Assembly (NCBI RefSeq): GCF_048564905.1
Contig: NC_133014.1
Coordinates: 5,279,136 to 5,343,135 of the forward strand
Source: Vicugna pacos
Taxonomy: Eukaryota; Chordata; Mammalia; Artiodactyla; Camelidae
Reading direction: 5' to 3'
DNA length: 64,000 nucleotides
The notes below the pieces were generated by a model. It saw only the letters and a list, made by a program, of their open reading frames with translations, was not told the origin of the DNA and ran no database searches. Positions 33,750 to 45,300 of this stretch are shown here, one piece after another (the stretch's first letter is position 1; each line of letters starts with the position of its first letter). Both the position numbers and the translations under genes were made by a program.

Positions 33750-34555
33750 TGCCCCCGAGGCTGGGTTGCCCCTCGCCCCCCGGCCGGCAGCAGGGGGCAG
33801 TGGGAGGGGGTGCGGTATTAGGCAGGTCTGCCCTTACCTCCAGGCGGGCGTCCCTGGGCTGGGGCGGGGCGGCTGTCCCCCCTTCACACGGGGCGCGATG
33901 GCAGAGGTGAGAAGGGAGGTGAGAAGCAGCAACCGCTGCCCCCCTAGCTCCGCGGAACGAGAAAGGAGAGGAGCCGCAAGGCTGATGAAACAGATAAGAC
34001 AACTGGAGAAGGCTGAAAAAGAAAAAAGAAAAAGAAAACGAGAAAAAGAAACAGAAAGTACGCAGAGAGAAAAAGCGTCTGGCGAAACTCGGCTGCGGGC
34101 GAGGCGCTGCTCCGGGTCCCGCGCCGGGGCGGTGTTCCGGGTCTGAGATGCTCCGGGGCGGAGGTCCTCCCAGTCTGGCGACGCTCCTCGCTGCGGATGC
34201 TCCGGGTTGCGGGCCCTTCGGGGCAGGGATTGCCCGGTCTGGGGATGCTCCTCGGTGGGGGCGCAGGGGTCCTGCGCGCTCCTGGTCCGGGGCGCTCCGG
34301 GGCGGGGTGCGCGCTCCTGGCGGCGCGCGGGGCACCGGCTCCTTCCGCCCTGAGACCCGCCCTTGGGTTCCGGGAGCGGCTCGACGGCGGGGGCGACGGC
34401 GCGCAGCTGGAAAATCCGGCGCCTCGCCGGGGCCGCGCGGGCTGCGGGCCAGGCGGCGCGCCCGGGTCCCGGGAGCTCGCGGGCGGTGTGCGGTGACCCG
34501 GCGACCTGCGGGCCCTCCGCACCCTGGGGCGGCCGGGGGTATAGATTTACATTAC
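33750..34555. promoter_or_regulatory. CpG island between IL1RL1 and IL18R1
   Basis: About 800 bases are very rich in G+C with abundant CG dinucleotides, unlike the AT-rich flanks on both sides. It is the only such region in the window. It lies upstream of IL18R1 and downstream of the IL1RL1 stop codon. A purine-rich stretch (about 34008-34078) interrupts it. Several long open frames on both strands here are by-products of the base composition, not genes. Confidence 0.85.
33838..34150 (-). promoter_or_regulatory. IL18R1: Probable IL18R1 non-coding first exon and promoter
   Basis: On the minus strand a consensus donor (CTGGAG|GTAAGGG) ends at 33838 inside the CpG island. The ATG exon at 28187 has a good acceptor but no nearby promoter, so a 5.65-kb first intron joining the two is the natural reading. 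The upstream limit of the exon is not determined; the end given is only a working boundary. No TATA box is evident, which fits a CpG-island promoter. This is inference from splice signals and position; transcript data would settle it. Confidence 0.55.
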
Positions 34556-34949
34556 AGGATATCGAGAGGCATAGGTAACTGCAGATCCTTTAGACAACCT
34601 TCCAGAAAGATGATTTCTTTCCAGGTAAGATTCTGCCAGGAACTGAACGACAGTGAGTTCAAGATGACACTCAAGGGTCTGGAGTGCAGCCTCCTTTTGC
34701 AGTTAAATACGAAAGCACACACTTTACACAGCAGCTCAGTTGAGAGCAGGATCTCCAGCCACGTGCAAAATCTGAGTTCTGATAGGACTCTCAGCCTGTA
34801 GGTGCCTCAGCCCTAGCTTTGATGGGCTGAGCCCCCAGAGGGATGCTAACGGTAAGGAATTCAAGGGAGTGGCCTTGGCTGTGCAAATTAACTTCAGTTT
34901 TACCAAAACAGTTCTGCCAAAATGTGCTACTCATTTCATAGAAAAATTA

Positions 34950-35300
34950 CAACAAACCAAGTTTATCAAATTTAAAAAGAAAATTGCTTTAATTGGGAGA
35001 TACATACTGGCATGGCCATGGCAGAATCATTTATAATGATGACCATGTAAATTGGACACATCACCTGCAGCACAGCCATGAGATGGAACGCTATGAGTGT
35101 TTCAAAATGTTAAAATTTAAATGACACGTCAAATGCTTTTATCATAATGTTGAGTAGATAAAAGTGTAAAGACTACACATTGTGTGATCCCTGCTATATA
35201 TATGGTGCATTGAATTACAAATTAACCTTTTTTAAAAATGTAAGTTTACCCAAATGTTTAAAAGTCATAATCTTAGGATGATGGATTCACAAATAATTTT
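34950..35300 (+). repeat. Old L1 3' fragment near IL1RL1 3' end
   Basis: CAGCCATGAGATGGAACGCT and TGTGTGATCCCTGCTATATA are the L1 3' 'single-animal-mass' block in sense, strongly decayed. The candidate ATTAAA signal lies in it. Confidence 0.4.
34988..34993 (-). terminator. IL1RL1: Candidate poly(A) signal (ATTAAA) of IL1RL1
   Basis: ATTAAA on the minus strand, about 1 kb after the membrane-form stop codon. I saw no AATAAA on that strand between the stop codon and the CpG island. It lies in old L1-like sequence, so the call is tentative. Confidence 0.3.
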
Positions 35301-35985
35301 TGTTATTTTTCTTCTATTATATTTTCTGTTCTTCTGTAACTTTTTCAGTGAGAAAAAAATCTTCAAAGAGAATAAAAATATATGAAAGAAATTTCAGAAT
35401 TGAAAAAAAAGATTGTAAAAAAACTGATTATAATGATAATCGAGTAACTGGGGAAGAAACTCCAACAAAACTAGGAATATTGATACAATAAAACATAAGC
35501 ATCTGGTCAAATAATGTCTAATAAATTCTAGCATGTTGGGAACAAAATTTAGCACCAATGTTCTGTTCGAGGGGATTTGAGTGTTCTTCAAGATTACCTG
35601 AAAATTTAACTCTACAACTTTCAGTTTGATGTTCAACATGTAAAATATTGATGAGGAATAAGGAGAGAGAGGGGAAGAGGTAGTGAGAAGAGGTTGGGCC
35701 ATGATGGAGAAGGACCAGCCAAGGAAGATGGGGGAGAGAATATATAGTGGAGAGAAAGGGGCTGAGAATAAAAGTCTCTGGACATTTTACATCCACCCAG
35801 AGTCAGGGAAATGGAAATACAGTTAGTGCATGAAACCTGAGCTCTGAACACCCTTGACATTCTTACTTCTCTGGTACACCATCTGGTACAGTGTCTGTGA
35901 CCCAGCTGGGAGGGGTTTGGACCTACAAAACCAGGCATGTTGGCCATCAGAGCCAGAGCCGCCGCCCCTGGGCTCTCAAGGATGC

Positions 35986-36344
35986 CTAGCTGGGAGTCTT
36001 TCTTGGAGGTTTGCTTGGCACAGGCATGTGGTACCTCAGGTGCTTCCAGAACTTGGAATTGAGGGACCGTTTGTTGGCCACGTGGTCCTCCCTCCACTTG
36101 AGGGTCCCCTGCACTTTGACGAGGTGCTTGAGGGAGTCCTGAAGCTCCTCCAGCTGCAGTCCGCCGGGCGGGCACAGAGCCTCCATCTCAACCAGGATGG
36201 CCTTGGAGTCGTTCTGGAGGAGGGCGCTGTGCAGGGCGACCCCCCGCTCGTAGGCAAACTCCTTGCTGTGCACGATGTCAGGAGTCAGGATGAAGATGTG
36301 CCGCCTGCTCTGCTGGATGCAGGTTTCCACGGCAGTGGCTGCAT
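35986..36344 (-). CDS. IL1RL1: IL1RL1 last coding exon: rest of TIR domain and stop
   Basis: The acceptor is TTGTTCCTAG. The exon codes AATAVETCIQQSRRHIFILT, KEFAYERGVALHSALLQNDS, KWREDHVANKRSLNSKFWKH and LRYHMPVPSKPPRKTPS, then TAG (35988-35986). Box 3 (FWKHLRY) is intact. Codon-by-codon comparison with remembered human sequence puts this stop at a human Leu codon (TTG to TAG), so the tail after box 3 is about nine residues shorter. The signalling domain is not affected. Confidence 0.95.
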
Positions 36345-39300
36345 CTAGGAACAAAAGACACGGACAGGGTGTCCCGGTGTTCCGTCTGTAAGTCTAATGC
36401 TTTGATCATAAATATTCTGAACTTTAAGAAAAACTCTTATTGTTATAATCAGGTATGAGATTCTGACACTGAACAGGTCGCTTATTCAGAAAGGTGGGCA
36501 TGTACACGGATAGAGGACTTGTTGTGTCATCTTACATCTTTCACTGTGAGAATATCAACCCCACGCCCTCCTCTTTCCCAGGCAGACGGGTCCTAACTAA
36601 ACAGAGTCCTTCAGTTCAAGGTGAACATTGAGAGATTCAGCAGGAGACTTGGAATTCAGGCTCATTAGCTACATACTATCTTCTTAGGATATTAGCTTCC
36701 ATGTTGTAAAAGGACTTAGAAGTTTAACTCTCATATCAAAGAGCACAAACTCAGGAACCCTTGCTTCTCTGAGTTGACTTAATTCTCCAGGGAGTCCTGG
36801 GTCCAATTCACACCCTCTCCCATAGTCTTGGTTTTAGAAGCTGATTTGATCCAGCCTAGAGAAATCTTAAGGAAGATCGGATTCCCTCATCAGGTCAGTG
36901 TTTGTAGAGCATCAGGTTCACTGCGACTTCACTTCACTTCTGGGTGGGTTGAGAACATGTCAAACACCCAGTTCTCAGGGCAAGGAGGTACCAGCGTGAT
37001 TAAGGAGGCACAACCATGAACAAAGCAACTCAAGATGTTCTTACAGAGTGGTGGCTAAAGACGGCCAGTCCACAAAGTCAGCAGTAAGGAAATGAATGTC
37101 AAACAGTGCCAGACAAACACCTTGTATCAGTCAGGATCCTAAGAGAAAGCATGGCACACTCAAAAGGACTGAGTAAAGAAACTTTAATGAAGATGTGGGC
37201 AGAGCCAAGGGAAATCAGTGAGGAATGGCGCAGAGCCCCACAACTGGGCATACCGGGGAGCCAGGGCCACCCACCAGGTGTGAAGGGGAGGGAGCGGTTA
37301 CGGCGCCCAAGCTGTGTCGTGGCTGAGGAGGGCCGACTGACAGGAGCCAGGGCTCCAGCCGAGAGGCGCACAACTACCCTGGCAACCCCATCCGGACCGG
37401 GCAGGGATGCGTCCTGCCCTCTGAGCGCCTGCCAGTGCCTCTCATTAGCCAAGCCCAGCATGGAGCAGAGGACAAGGGCTGATGGATTCCATGAGGGTCA
37501 GCCATCAGAGCCACTGGATAGAGAAGGGCACAGAGTGGATTTGAAGGAACAGATGGAAAGTAACCGTCATGGGAAGAAGTACACTGTATGAGCCCGTCAT
37601 GAACTTTTTCTATGGGAAGAGTGAAGTTTGGTGTTGTTTTATTGGATTTTGTTTTACTTTGGTTGAGGCAAGGTCAGAGGACGTACTTGAGAGAGGGGAG
37701 GTGGGAAATCTTTTCAAATGAAATACAGCACAATCAAGGCAACAGAAGCTTAGCGCCAGCGACCTGGCACTCATGTTTGGCTGGGGAGGGTTGTAATTAG
37801 AAATGAGATTGGTCACCTGCTATGATGTCACCAACATCTGCATGTCACCATCTGTGATGTCACCAACACCTGCAGCCTCATGAGCAGAGGTTGAACATGC
37901 AGAGAGCATCTGAGCACCACGAGAGTCCTCTCTGCTTGCACAGGTAGCCAGTGGGGAGAGCTGAGGAAGAGGGGGACCTCCAGGGAGACTCTGCTTACGT
38001 TGTCCTGAACTGTGCACTTTGCATGTCTCCCAGGCTGGTATGAGGCCATGAACGTGACCCAAATATTGCAGGATAAATCAAATTGGCCTGTCGTGTGGAC
38101 CTTTAATCCTGTAGTCACTTGAACCCCTCTATTCAGTAAGAATGCCAGTTTAAACTCAGTCTCCTAAACATTAATGTTGAATGCTCACGCTCATGATGTC
38201 CCTGACTCATTCACATTCCAAATGCTTCTTGGTCCCTGAGAAATCTGGGAAGGGTTAGAAGGATAGTTCATAGGTACTTGACGTAAATACGGAGAGAAAG
38301 GAGAATGACCACTGAAATGCTGGGATTGTGACCCAACTGTCAGAAGTACTTGAAATCGACTAGGAATATTAAGAAACAGAAAACACAATTCTGTTTGTTC
38401 TTGTGAGAATGTAAGTTTGCAGACCTTTCACCCATTTAAGGAAAACTACAAAGACTTTCTGAGTCCTTTCAAGTATTTTAGCCAGTGCCTCTGGATATTA
38501 GGACAAAATTCTTTGGGTTTTAAGTCCTCCTCCAAATCTTCTAGAGAGGCTAAGGAGCTGTGAGTTATCCTAGACGTGGACATAGAGTGAGCTAGGGGCA
38601 GAGTGAACTTCTGTCCCTGATGTATGGTGATAAGTTTACCTTCTCCAGGGAGCAGGTCCCTCCCATAGATGCACAACGTGTAGCCACATTTATTTTCAAG
38701 AACATCAGGCAGAATCTGGTGCACGAAGTACTCCACAGAGCCGGCCCCCTCCGAACTGCTTTTGCAGTTCCGTGGATAGATCACATAAGCATCGTAGACC
38801 TTCCCATCTGAAAGTGAGAACAAGAAACACGACTTTACAACTCAGCCCTAGAAACTTCTCATCTGAGTCTTGGTGGACGTTCTTCAGGGAGCTTTGTGGT
38901 CACTGGCGAGTGCATCTCATCCCCGCAATTATTCTGGGATCCAGAGATGTTGAAAACAGTCCACTGCTGTCAAATGTCATCAGGGAATCAGTCTCGGTCC
39001 CAAAGTCCCCTTTCTTACTGCCTCAGACAGAACAACAGAGAACAGGCAAGAGCCTGACCAGTTTAGTCCCAATCATATCATCAAGTTTGATCAATGATTT
39101 ATTAATAAGTATTGATAGTCATGGATTAAGGGGCTTTCTGCTGTGTTGGACAGAATTCAGCGTCATCTTTTGTCTTCCCCATGGGGAAGCGAATTTCTCC
39201 CGGGGAAGTGAAAGTGCCAAAGGCCAACAGTGGCAAGAAAGTAGAAGTGTTTAAGGGATCTGAGTTTCCCACAGGTCAGACAATTATCTCTAGTTGAGGG

Positions 39301-42300
39301 ACCCACGTGGAGAATCTAGAGTTTATCTGCAGCCAAATGAAAGAATGCTGTGCACCTGCTCACATCTGGAAAGCAGGAAAAAGTTTTGTTAATGTTTTGA
39401 CTTCCATTAAGTTTTGCCAACACACATTTTCCAAAATGCCCTTTCTGGGATTGGATATTATTGGGGATTTAGTAGGAATAGAAATCCTGCTGGGGGAGGG
39501 AATTTTAGCTGTTGAGATGAATCTCAGAACCAAGAGAAGCAACAAGGCAAGACAGAGAGTGTCCTGTGAGTGGATTTGAAAAGGTTTATTGGTAAGATGC
39601 TAGCAAGCAAAAGGGAACCTGGGTTTAGTAGCATAGCTATTAAGAAGTTATTGGACAAGTAACCAACAGCCATCATAGGACCTTTCCTTTTGAAGAAAAC
39701 TTGAAACTTGCCACTTACCTTTCCTAGTTTTGTACGGTCTAGCTACGTCTCTCCAGAGCAGAATAATCTCAATCCAGAACACTTTCAGAATTATCACCAA
39801 GACATTGATTAGCAATAATAATATGACAAATCCTGCAAGTAGGTAGTAGGTGCTCTGTTGGTCGACTATTCAAAAGACAGAGGGAGGAGAAAAATGATCA
39901 CTATTATTACTAAAACAAGAGAAAATAAACGAAAACATGGATTCTGGCTTCCATTAGGAGTACAAGAGATTCATACAAAGGATGCCCACATGGAATTTAC
40001 ATGGCTGTTGTAAGAATCAGTAAATTAATGTTTACTGAGCCTCAATTCTGTGCAAGGCACCAGATGAGGCATTGTAGGAGATTTTCAAAGCATAAGAGAT
40101 GCAGAAACACGTGTAAACTTAACTAAAACAAGAAGTGAAAGCGTTAGTTTTAGCGAGCAGAGTTTTTAGGAAGGAGAGCTCACTCCATGATGGTCTGGGC
40201 AATGAAGGCTCCCTGCAAGATGAGGCCCCTGGAGAATGAGTAAGGTTCAGGTGGCTGCAAGAAAAGAAATGCACTCTTGGCAAGAGAGGATGCTCTGAGC
40301 CCAAGGTCAGAGATGGCAGGGAGTTTTCTGAGGAAGGGGGATAATCCAGTTTGGGGAATTACTGGAATTTATGAGTAGAAAAGTGGATCCAGGACTAGGT
40401 TCTGATCAGACTCGAAGCTCTAGCTGAAGCAGTTTGTCTCTATTCTGGTCATGGGCGCCACTGAAGAGTGTTGCGTGGTTTTTTAGCAAGATTAATCTGA
40501 TGGCAGTGGAGGGTTAGTCTCTGCAGAAAAGGACCACAGGTACTCAGAGTTGAATGGGATAGAGGTTTCTGCAGTATTGGGGGTGAGAGGGGAGGGGGGT
40601 CCAGACTCGTGTGATAGTGAGAGAGGAACACACAAGCCTGGTGTTGGCGGCATTGAGAAGGAAGAATCAACAGGTCTTGGGGACTTACGGCCTCTGGGGT
40701 TGGTGACGTAGGAGAGCAGGTAAGAAACAAGAGCCATATAAGTCTAATGCATAGCTGATGAAGTCAAATGACTGGGTTTTAGGTCCTAAATAGACCCTGG
40801 ATTTCCCTTCTGGGGAACGTTACTTAGCCATCACTGAGCCTTTATCCTTATTGCTTCACAACGTACGTGTGCAAGGTGGCCCCATCTTCCGTGTATCAGA
40901 TACAGACAAAGTGAAGGCGAGAACCGTGCTCACCACTAGGATTTATGGCTCCTTTACGTTTACGTCCTGCATTAAGAACCGTTAACTCTCCGATCTTAAA
41001 ACAGTCCCATTTAAAGAAAACTGGGCGAAGGCTCTCACGTGAGGCTGGGCCACATATTTCTCTTTTCATGTTCATCTGGTCTCAAAGCTTGGGCTGTCAG
41101 TTTGGCCAGAGAAAATCACCGGCCCCTATCTGCAAATTCCTCCATCCATTCCTTCGGCTCCCTGAGTCTCCAGCACGGGGAAGGCAAGAATGACCGAGGT
41201 GAACCCATTCAACACCGAAAACTGGCCACGAGCTCCACGTCTGCTGCCATCAGTTTAAATGATAAATACTCCCTAAGTCAATTATTTCAGCAGGATTCCT
41301 CCCCAGTCCACTCTTACTTAAAGGGCTGTCTGGGTGCACACTGGGGACGCGTATTGCTTGTGGAGGTTGTGGGTAAGTGGTTACACATGCGACTGGCTAC
41401 TTTAAACTAGACGCTACTCCAAGGCATTGAAGGCAGTTGATGTTCAGTATCTTCCTAAATGTTAGAGACTTTATAAACGTATAAATCATTCCTGTATGTG
41501 ATGGCCAAACATCGAATACTTTCTGTAAGTGCTTATAAACAGGAAATACTGCTTGCGTTTGAATCCTGCCTCTGTAACAATGCACTTGGTCACTAATCCA
41601 ACCTCTCTTTGCCCCAGTTTCCTCATGTCTAAAAAGTCTCTTCCTCTTGGGGTTTTGATAAAATAAATGAAAAACTAAATGGGAAAAAATGAAACAGGTC
41701 CTGGCGTGTAGGGAGCAATGAATAAATGTGTACTCTTATTATTATTATGGGTATCAAATATTTAATAATATTTAACATCATGAGGACACAGCGTTTTTGA
41801 GTTTTTGTTTTTAAAGTTCGAGACAATGCTGTAGTTTCTTTTATTCTGTGATTAGAAATAAAGGAATTTGGTGTGACCCTCAAGAGCAGCTGTGACATCT
41901 TTTGTTTAATTTACACAGTTGCTGAAACAGTGTAACCATGTTGATTTGAAGAAAAATAGGTGAACGGTAGCAAATGCTGATAAATTACAAGAAGCGAAAT
42001 CACCAAGTACATGTAATGTGAAAACAATTCCAATACACAGGTACCCGGAGAACATTCATAAAAGGAGCACATAAGCACAGCGTGGGCATAAGGATGAGAT
42101 AAACAAAGCTGGAGGGGCGTGGCTTCCGCTTTCCTGCGGGGTCCACCGTGCCCACCAGCACCACGAACATCGCCCTGACATAACATCTCAACACGATCCA
42201 CATGTCCTGGGGTGACACAGCTATAACTGGCAGAATCCTGGTGACACAAGAAACACGATAGCATTTAAAATCATCGGCAGTAGTCACGTTGCCATTTGTT

Positions 42301-45300
42301 TTATAAAAACTTACAAACTGGTGGTTAAATTTGAATTAACACAAAGAACATCCCAAGCACCACCTCAGGCAGAGACTAAACGCTCATATCAAACTGGTGG
42401 TCTGTCTTCTCATCTCTCCCAATCATATTGTGCCTTTGTGGGTTTATCCAAATTAATCTGGGCTGCACCCGCACTTAGGGGTATAGTCTGGGAGTTTAAC
42501 TCTCCCTTTGACTCATTGACAGACACACTGAGTAATTTCTACCTAGTGGCAATTGGAGTGACAAGTGTTAAAATATCAAATTTTTCTCCCCACCATTTAT
42601 CCCACTGGACTAAATGCTCCATCTAACAAACAAGGTGTCTCTACCTGGACAAGCAAACAAGTGAGGGAACTGACAGGTGCCAGGAAGGAAATGTTTGTCA
42701 AACTATTTCTGCTGCCATCAGTGCGTGCAGTGACACATGGAAGGTTTGGGAGAAGACCGGCGTGTCCCTGGGAGTGGGAGCGTGTCCTCACTGACGGGTG
42801 TAACGCTGTCTGGGTGTGCTGGCGATAAAAACCACAGTGACTGATGGCTTTGTTTCTGTTTCGAATTCCCTATGGTGTATCTTCCTGTTGCCTACACCAG
42901 AGACAGGTCTTTTCTCCACCTGCCTCTTCCTTGTAGCCCTGAATATTTGCAAAAGAGGATGCTACATTTTGAGAGATTATATATAGGTCTGAAATTAATC
43001 CATTGAAGAGTAGTCAGTTTCATATTTGCCTAATTATATGCTATTGCATCAAGATAGGAGGAAATCAGTAAAAGCATGCTAGATTTAGATAAAACTGCAA
43101 ACTAACACAACTAATTTGCCCTTCCTAATTTGTGAGTAAAGTTGTTCGATTTAACCAACATAAATGTGTTATTGTTTTATTGTGTCATGAAGCCTGTAGC
43201 TAGAGAAAGGGAAGTGTACGAAAACAGCCTTCCTGGATAACTTTGGTGTGTGTTCATTTTTTCATTCAGCAAGTGTTCATTGAGCACATGCTTGGTGCCC
43301 GGCACTGCCCCACAGCCTGAGGACACACAGATGGGTGAGATGCCACCCCTGCCCTCGTGGCATTTACAGTCACGTAGAGCAGGGTGTGGTGAGAGCAGTG
43401 ATGGAGACAGGATGCTGCAGGAATGCACAGAAGGAAGAGGACAATGTATTCCAAACTGGTGGTCAAGGAAGGCTCTTCAGAAGAGGTGGTACCTCAGTTG
43501 CGTGTTGAGTAACAGATATAATAAAGCAATGGGCTGAGCTACCAGACTTCCCCTGAGTTCCACCTAAATTGTTTAACTATCATTACAAAGCAGCTCCTAA
43601 GATTTTCTTACTGGAATGGGCAGCAATTACATACTTCACTTTTAGTCCACTTTGTCAGCCTCACTAAAATAAATGCATGTTCTTTAGGACAAAAAAAAAT
43701 ACAAATTATAAAAAGGGACATGTTTATGTTAACAACAGTTATAAAACGTAATGAAAGAGCATGTTCACAGTTCACTGTTGGTGTGTTTTGCCTCCCGCAC
43801 AGTGAGACAGAGAGAGCTAATGAAGTTAGAAAGCAGAAGAATGGCCAAGGCAGCGGATGGGTGTTGAGGAGGAACCAACAAGAGGAGAGGGAAGGAGGCG
43901 GAGGAGGAGCAGAACGAAGAGGAGGAGGAGGCAAACCCCGTAGAGAGGTAACCAGACAGATGGAAATGTTCCAAGAAGACCAGGCTACAAGTGCTCAGTG
44001 TTCTGAAGCGGAGAAGCACAATTTATGAGCCCTCTGTTGTCTTGATGGGGCCCCCTGGAACCACACGTCAACACTCTTTTCTCTAAGAAAATGATGTCCG
44101 CTCACAGTCGATACAGCAAACTCGGGTGACCGAAGTCTCAGAAACATGGCTTACTTGGATTTTTCCTCCTGAGTCGTACGGTGTGCACGGCCAAGCCGTG
44201 GAAATTCAGGGCCAGACAGTTGTAGTTCAGCCACAAATCCTCTTCTTTTATACTCGCTATTCTTAAAACGGTGTTTAGACAAGTCAGCTCATTGCTAGAA
44301 CTAAAAAGGCAACCTGTTACTTTCAGTGCTTATGCTGCAGTTGCAAACTTTCATGAAAGGGAGGGGATGCTTTAACTGCAATTTTAAAATACCTTTGATT
44401 TTGCCCTTGCTCCTCTTGGATTCTTGCTTCACCAAAGTTTGCAACCTTGCTTCTGTTCACCTGCCACAGGACCTCAGCCATGATCTGAGAGCCTTTCCCA
44501 AAGCAGGCAGAACACGTTATGTTTGCTGGTTTTCCTAGATGAGAAGGAAAGAAATGCATCAATAAAATTAAGTTCTGCAAGTAGTACTTAAGTGCAATGA
44601 ATTTAAATTTTAATTTAGTGTAAAAACACTCATCGAACACCTAGAGGTGCCATGAGTTGACTCCCATTTCCCTCCCTCATCGTCTGCACCTTCTCTGCCT
44701 CCTCCCTCTCCAATCACCTTCATCCCACAACTCAGGCTGAAGCTCAGCTCCCTCTCCCCTCTCCCTTGCAGCAGAAACTAAAGAGGTTTCTCTGATACCA
44801 CATTATATCTAAGATTTCCCTTTACTCTAAATTGCAATTTCTTTTTAACTGCTCCCTTCTCCACCTTTCTCCTTCTACAGAATTCTCTTCATCTCTCTAT
44901 AGAGAGATGCCTTGGTGGGTAAAACCCTTTTACCTGACGCAGCTACAATCCCAGTGTTTAATTGTCCAACAAAAGCCCTCTCCATCCTCACTTCTGTAAC
45001 TTGAGACTTCCTCGTTTCAGAACTGAAAGCTTAAGGGCTACCTGCTTCCTGCCTTGGGACAATACTCAGCCATCTCTTACAGAGCCCTTAGTTCCTGGGT
45101 CAAGAATTAAGCATATGCCAAGACATGGAAACAACCCAAATGTCCATCGACAGATGACTGGACAAAGAAGATGGATATACACATATATAGATACACATAT
45201 ACATATATGTGTGGAATACTATTCAGCCATAAAAAAGAGTACAATAATGCCATTTACAACAACATGGATGGACCTGGAGATCATCATTCTGAGTGAAGTA

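Noticed and set aside
33667-34801. Long frames (192-222 codons) on both strands of the CpG island
   Set aside because: They overlap each other on both strands, are rich in Arg, Pro, Gly and Ala as GC-rich DNA forces, and show no domain.
35986-36344. First impression that the right-hand gene is IL18RAP, which would mean an inverted gene order
   Set aside because: The extracellular exons (SSWGLENEALIVRCPRQ, KIYCPTIDLYNWTAP) and the TIR tail (MPVPSK) are those of IL1RL1. With that identity the order is the same as in human and there is no rearrangement.
37106-37591. Plus-strand frame of 161 codons between the TIR exons
   Set aside because: It lies in what looks like an old interspersed repeat, has no domain, and is antisense to IL1RL1.
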